A stretch of 8,742 nt of DNA from an uncultured Dermabacteraceae bacterium (lineage in GTDB: Bacteria > Actinomycetota > Actinomycetes > Actinomycetales > Dermabacteraceae): NCBI GenBank assembly GCA_943913905.1, contig CALTZZ010000094.1:1-8742 (forward strand), in the 5' to 3' direction. Positions 6,297-8,742 of the stretch are shown here, in pieces. Position 1 is the stretch's first letter; each line of letters starts with the position of its first letter. Made by a program: the position numbers and the translations under genes. Under the pieces are notes generated by a model that was given only the letters and a program-made list of their open reading frames with translations, made no database searches and was not told where the DNA came from.

Positions 6297-6594
6297 AGGT
6301 GACGGCGCGGGAAAATAAAACGACTCCCCGTGCACCTGCCAGAGCCTTCGTACCCTTGCTGCCGTCAAGCCCTGGGGGATTCCGATGGATGACACCGCAC
6401 GAGGAGTCGCCTCCACTGTACAGGCTATGGCGCCAGCACGCACGACCGGCGACACCCCGGTGCGGCACGGGCCACACAGCGGGCCGACGGATACCGCAAT
6501 TCACGCGGTCCTGGGCGCCAACTAACACGGAGACCGCCCACATGGCGGACACGGATTGAAGCTTCACCCGCATTTCTCACACACTGAGACATCT
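6297..6594 (+). ncRNA. Candidate structured RNA leader of metPS (possible riboswitch or attenuator)
   Basis: Several stems can be drawn by hand. CGACTCC-C-CGTGC (6321-6333) pairs with GCACG-A-GGAGTCG (6397-6409), twelve pairs with one mismatch. TGGCGCC-AG (6428-6436) pairs with CT-G-GGCGCCA (6511-6520) and encloses the hairpins ACCGG/CCGGT (6445-6461) and ACCGC/GCGGT (6493-6509). CCGCC/GGCGG (6534-6548) stands alone. AGGTG-ACGG (6297-6305) can pair with CCGT-G-CACCT (6328-6337) and would compete with half of the first stem. An intrinsic terminator follows directly, then metP. I looked for SAM-I, SAM-IV, TPP, FMN, lysine, glycine, cobalamin, M-box, ydaO, ZTP and T-box signatures and none fits. 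Chance pairing in GC-rich DNA is possible. A separate small RNA that ends at the terminator is the main alternative. Confidence 0.45.
6385..6525 (+). CDS. Possible 46-residue small ORF inside the metPS leader
   Basis: An ATG at 6385 is preceded five bases away by GGGGGA (6374-6379), a passable ribosome site, and the frame stays open for 46 codons to TAA at 6523. The product (MDDTARGVASTVQAMAPART, then a proline-, histidine- and glycine-containing stretch ending HAVLGAN) matches no family I know and has no signal peptide or membrane segment. About 70% of its codons end in G or C, close to what this genome would give by chance, so coding status is open. The long stem 6428-6520 lies inside it, so translation and RNA folding could not both happen. 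It could be an attenuation leader peptide, though it has only two methionines and no run of one amino acid. Confidence 0.22.
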   Translation: MDDTARGVASTVQAMAPARTTGDTPVRHGPHSGPTDTAIHAVLGAN

Positions 6595-6620
6595 TCCCGG
6601 GATGATCCGGGATTTCTTTC
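6595..6620 (+). terminator. Intrinsic terminator upstream of metP
   Basis: TCCCGG (6595-6600), loop GATGAT and CCGGGA (6607-6612) form a perfect six-pair GC-rich hairpin followed directly by TTTCTTTC. It is the only clear hairpin-plus-T-tract in the window. It lies 49 bases before the metP ATG at 6670. It may end the DUF421/phosphotransferase transcript, end a small RNA, or act as the conditional terminator of a metPS riboswitch. I see no strong promoter between it and metP. Confidence 0.72.
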
Positions 6621-6669
6621 GCTGTGCGACCGCATTGCGAGACATTGAGATTTGCGAATGAAGGTAGTC

Positions 6670-8445
6670 ATGTCTTCCTCCAGTTCGACACACGGCCGAC
6701 GGGCCGCCCATCTTGGCCCCGGGCCCGCGGCGCCAGACTCTGACCGACCCGCGGGCAGAGCGGATTCGAGCCACCCTGCACCCGAGGCTCAGCGGGCTAA
6801 ACGCGGAGCATTCTCCGGCCGCACCGCGTTTATTTTTGCGGCCGTCGGTTCCGCCGTGGGCCTCGGCAATATTTGGCGCTTCCCCTACACCGCCTACGAA
6901 AATGGCGGCGGGGCGTTCATGATCCCCTACCTCATCGCCCTCCTCACGGCAGGAATCCCCCTCCTGTTTGTGGACTACGCGATCGGGCACCGCTGGCGCT
7001 CATCCGCGCCGTTGGCGTGGCGCCGCCTCAACCACAAATCCGAGGCCGTCGGCTGGTGGCAGGTCATGATCTGCGTGGTCATCGCCATGTATTACGCGGC
7101 AATCCTCGCGTGGTCCCTCTGGTACTTCATCTTTAGCTTCACGCAGAAGTGGGGCAGTGACCCCGATGCTTTCTTCGGTGAATTCACTCAAGCCGTGGCT
7201 CCCGACGCAGCGACGATCGGCTTCGACTTCGTTCCCGCAATTCTCGCGGCGATGATTGCTGTCTGGATCGCCTGCATCGGCGTTCTGGCCCTGGGCGTGC
7301 AAGGTGGCATCGCCCGCTCTAGCTCGATCTTTATCCCGCTGCTCATCGTGATGTTTCTGGTGCTCGTGGTGCAGGCAGTCATGCTGCCGGGCGCCACCCA
7401 GGGCCTCGACGCACTGTTCACCCCCAACTGGAGCGCACTCACGGACGGCACAGTGTGGGTGGCCGCGTACGGGCAGATCTTCTTCTCCCTCTCCGTGGCA
7501 TTCGGCATCATGCTCACCTACGCCTCGTACCTTAAGAAAAAGACGGACCTCACGGGATCCGGCCTCGTGGTGGGTTTCGCGAACTCTGGCTTCGAACTTC
7601 TCGCCGGCATCGGCGTGTTCGCCGCGCTCGGCTTCATGGCTGCCGCAAAGGGGCTGCCGGTGGGCGAGGTTGCGACCGGTGGTATTGGCCTCGCATTCAT
7701 CGCTTTCCCCGCGATCATTAGCGAGGCTCCATTCGGAACGCTGATCGGTATCTTGTTCTTTGGATCCCTCGCCCTCGCCGGGTTCACGTCGATGATTTCG
7801 ATCCTCGAGGTGGTCATCGCAGCAGTGCAAGACAAGCTGGGCCTCGGGCGTGTGAAGGCAACGCTTGCCGTGAGCGTGCCCATGGCCATCGCCTCGACCC
7901 TCGCATTTTCTACTACCACGGGGCTCAATCTTCTGGATGTGTCCGATAAATTCGCGAACTCCTTCGGCATCGTGGGCGCTGCACTCGTGGGCACGTTCCT
8001 GCTGGCGTTCGTAGTGCGAGCGATCCCCACGCTGCGCGATCACCTCAACATGTTCGGCACCATCAAAGTGGGTGACCTGTGGTTTGTGACCGTGAGCGCG
8101 GTCGCCCCGCTGATCTTGCTCGTCACACTCGTGCTCGATGCGACCGAGATTTTCAAGAGCGGCTACGGCGGGATGCCCTCATGGTTCATTAACACGTTTG
8201 GTTGGGGTATGGCCGGCTCGCTCGTTGTCATCTCCATCCTCATGAGCCTCATTCCTTGGCCGTCCCGGTCGAACGCCCACAAGCTCGATTCGGATGGGGA
8301 TCCGATCGCCGCGCAGGTGGTGGCAGGTACGCGCCTGGAGCCACCCACGGATCAGCACCGCTATCCGCAGGAGCTTCAGCCCGACACCGTCCACCTCGCC
8401 ACGTCCCCGTCACCCTCACCGTCCCCGTCACAGGAGGCTCAGTAA
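6670..8445 (+). CDS. metP: Sodium-coupled methionine/alanine importer, NSS family, large subunit
   Basis: This 591-residue member of the neurotransmitter:sodium symporter (LeuT-fold) family has about 12 membrane segments between residues 52 and 528. The first segment carries the NSS signature GSAVGLGNIWRFPY (60-73), where N67 and R70 match the sodium-site asparagine and gate arginine of LeuT. ENGGGAFMIPY (77-87) follows. SLSVAFGIMLTYASYLKK (273-290) is the unwound sixth helix. The glutamate after LeuT helix 2 is here D102. The assignment to MetP rests mainly on the small MetS-like gene that overlaps the stop. ATG 6670 is chosen because GAAGG (6660-6664) lies five bases upstream; ATG 6658 would add four residues. 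The first 50 residues are disordered, and the C-terminal tail has an SPSPSPSPS run (579-587) encoded by a short tandem DNA repeat. Confidence 0.88.
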   Translation: MSSSSSTHGRRAAHLGPGPAAPDSDRPAGRADSSHPAPEAQRAKRGAFSGRTAFIFAAVGSAVGLGNIWRFPYTAYENGGGAFMIPYLIALLTAGIPLLFVDYAIGHRWRSSAPLAWRRLNHKSEAVGWWQVMICVVIAMYYAAILAWSLWYFIFSFTQKWGSDPDAFFGEFTQAVAPDAATIGFDFVPAILAAMIAVWIACIGVLALGVQGGIARSSSIFIPLLIVMFLVLVVQAVMLPGATQGLDALFTPNWSALTDGTVWVAAYGQIFFSLSVAFGIMLTYASYLKKKTDLTGSGLVVGFANSGFELLAGIGVFAALGFMAAAKGLPVGEVATGGIGLAFIAFPAIISEAPFGTLIGILFFGSLALAGFTSMISILEVVIAAVQDKLGLGRVKATLAVSVPMAIASTLAFSTTTGLNLLDVSDKFANSFGIVGAALVGTFLLAFVVRAIPTLRDHLNMFGTIKVGDLWFVTVSAVAPLILLVTLVLDATEIFKSGYGGMPSWFINTFGWGMAGSLVVISILMSLIPWPSRSNAHKLDSDGDPIAAQVVAGTRLEPPTDQHRYPQELQPDTVHLATSPSPSPSPSQEAQ

Positions 8446-8558
8446 TGACCGGTTCCGCTATCGCACTCCTCGCCGTATCCATGGTGATGCTGTGGGGCGG
8501 GCTCGCCGTGGCCATCGTCAACCTCATGCGCCACCCGGACCACTCCAATGAGGACTAG
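8445..8558 (+). CDS. metS: Small single-helix subunit of the methionine/alanine importer
   Basis: This 37-residue protein has one predicted transmembrane helix (about residues 4-27) containing MVMLWGGLAVAI, followed by a short polar tail, RHPDHSNED. The WGGL motif, the size and the position right after an NSS transporter are the marks of MetS, the small subunit that the Corynebacterium MetPS importer needs for activity. Its ATG shares one base with the metP stop (TAATG), and a strong AGGAGG (8432-8437) lies seven bases upstream inside metP, so the two are coupled. It is shorter than the roughly 60-residue C. glutamicum MetS, mainly in the cytoplasmic tail. It is easily missed by gene finders because of its size. 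Confidence 0.85.
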   Translation: MTGSAIALLAVSMVMLWGGLAVAIVNLMRHPDHSNED

Positions 8559-8569
8559 CCAACTGTGAC

Positions 8570-8621
8570 CTAACCCCCGAGCTCACGCCTGGGCGTGCAT
8601 GAGCTGCGGAATTCGGGTTAG
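8570..8621. terminator. Long stem-loop after metS, probable factor-independent-like or bidirectional terminator
   Basis: CTAACCC (8570-8576) pairs perfectly with GGGTTAG (8615-8621). Inside, AGCT (8580-8583) pairs with AGCT (8602-8605), and CACGC (8584-8588) pairs with GCGTG (8593-8597) around a CTGG loop. Together they can form a bulged rod of about 50 bases starting 12 bases after the metS stop. There is no T-tract on either strand, so termination is inferred only from position and structure. Its right arm is also part of a second inverted repeat, GTTAG-A-CTAAC (8617-8627). Confidence 0.45.
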
Positions 8622-8624
8622 ACT
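8619..8624 (+). promoter_or_regulatory. Possible tRNA-Ser -10 element
   Basis: TAGACT is a good actinobacterial -10 (TAnnnT) and lies 64 bases before the mature tRNA 5' end, which would leave a precursor leader of about 58 bases. No clear -35 is seen at 16-18 bases. It overlaps the right arm of the hairpin at 8570-8621. No better promoter candidate is visible in 8559-8688. Confidence 0.35.
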
Positions 8625-8688
8625 AACGGACGTTGTCTGCCTCCGATCTTCTTGGGTCGTTCCCGGTGGGATCGAGCAGAACAACCCT

Positions 8689-8742
8689 GGAGGATTCGCC
8701 TAGCGGCCTATGGCGCACGCCTGGAACGCGTGTTGGGTTAAC
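8689..8742 (+). tRNA. tRNA-Ser (anticodon GGA), 3' part cut by window edge
   Basis: The 5' acceptor strand GGAGGAT (8689-8695) is followed by T-C and a D-arm with stem GCC/GGC (8698-8700, 8712-8714). The anticodon stem CACGC/GCGTG (8716-8720, 8728-8732) encloses the loop CTGGAAC, so the anticodon is GGA (8723-8725), reading UCC and UCU serine codons. The following TTGGGTTAAC begins the long variable arm expected of serine tRNA, where the window ends. The T-arm and acceptor 3' strand are not visible. Confidence 0.93.

Noticed and set aside
6366..6384. GTCAAGCCC resembles part of a SAM-IV riboswitch
   Set aside because: The rest of the SAM-I/IV core (GGCAACC and its pairing partners) is absent.
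6389..6395. Another GATGACA half-site in the metPS leader
   Set aside because: Lone seven-base match without an inverted partner, so no basis for linking metPS to the efflux regulator.
6489..6512. T-box-like GGATACCGC sequence
   Set aside because: A T-box needs TGGNACC followed by a matching antiterminator and a specifier stem; here the bases before ACC do not fit, no specifier domain is visible, and the segment forms its own simple hairpin.
6538..6558. Five-codon ORF ATG GCG GAC ACG GAT TGA with GGAG upstream
   Set aside because: Too short to support, and its ATG lies in the loop and arm of the CCGCC/GGCGG hairpin.
6299..6559. 86-residue plus-strand frame from GTG 6299 in the metPS leader
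   Set aside because: No motif, odd composition, and it overlaps in another frame the better-placed ATG 6385 ORF and the structured region.
6557..6567. TGAAGCTTCA palindrome
   Set aside because: A single ten-base palindrome with no partner site or T-tract; expected by chance at this scale.
7000..8043. 347-residue open frame on the minus strand opposite metP
   Set aside because: Its composition (dense H, E, R, G) is the usual antisense shadow of a GC-rich membrane protein gene, with no family motif; the plus frame is clearly MetP.

Overview
The window has the look of a chromosomal segment from a high-GC actinobacterium. It is roughly 60-65% G+C by eye, its codons mostly end in G or C, several starts look leaderless (an actinobacterial -10 six bases before the start codon), and it carries a MetP/MetS-type importer. 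The families would fit a Micrococcales-like organism, but genus cannot be fixed from this sequence.

Layout. (1) 1-213, minus strand: the 5' end of dnaX (DNA polymerase III gamma/tau), cut by the window edge. (2) 214-366: a divergent regulatory gap holding the dnaX -10 and a 16-bp inverted repeat with a third half-site. (3) 367-4393, plus strand: a four-gene unit of ABC ATPase, ABC-2 permease, DesK-type histidine kinase and NarL/DesR-type response regulator. This is the usual layout of a self-regulated drug or envelope-stress efflux module. The regulator probably acts on the inverted repeat upstream of its own operon (inference). (4) 4416-6178: a two-gene unit with its own probable leaderless promoter, encoding a DUF421/YetF-like membrane protein and an APH-fold phosphotransferase that overlap by ATGA. 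(5) 6179-6669: 491 bases without an assured gene. It begins with a decayed tandem array of a 23-24-bp unit that runs across the phosphotransferase stop codon. A highly structured segment follows, with several long-range stems and a possible 46-codon ORF, and then a canonical hairpin-plus-T-tract terminator just before the next gene. (6) 6670-8558: metP and metS, a sodium-coupled NSS-family transporter and its tiny one-helix subunit, predicted to import methionine and alanine. (7) 8570-8742: a long hairpin, a TAGACT -10 candidate, and the 5' two-thirds of a tRNA-Ser(GGA), cut by the window edge.

How the genes fit together. The efflux module, the DUF421/phosphotransferase pair and metPS look like three independent transcription units between dnaX and a tRNA-Ser gene. 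I see no transposase, integrase, CRISPR array or phage gene. The part most likely to be undescribed is the 6297-6620 leader ahead of metPS. It has a riboswitch or attenuator layout (structured domain, alternative pairings, intrinsic terminator, transporter gene), but I could not match it to any riboswitch class I know.
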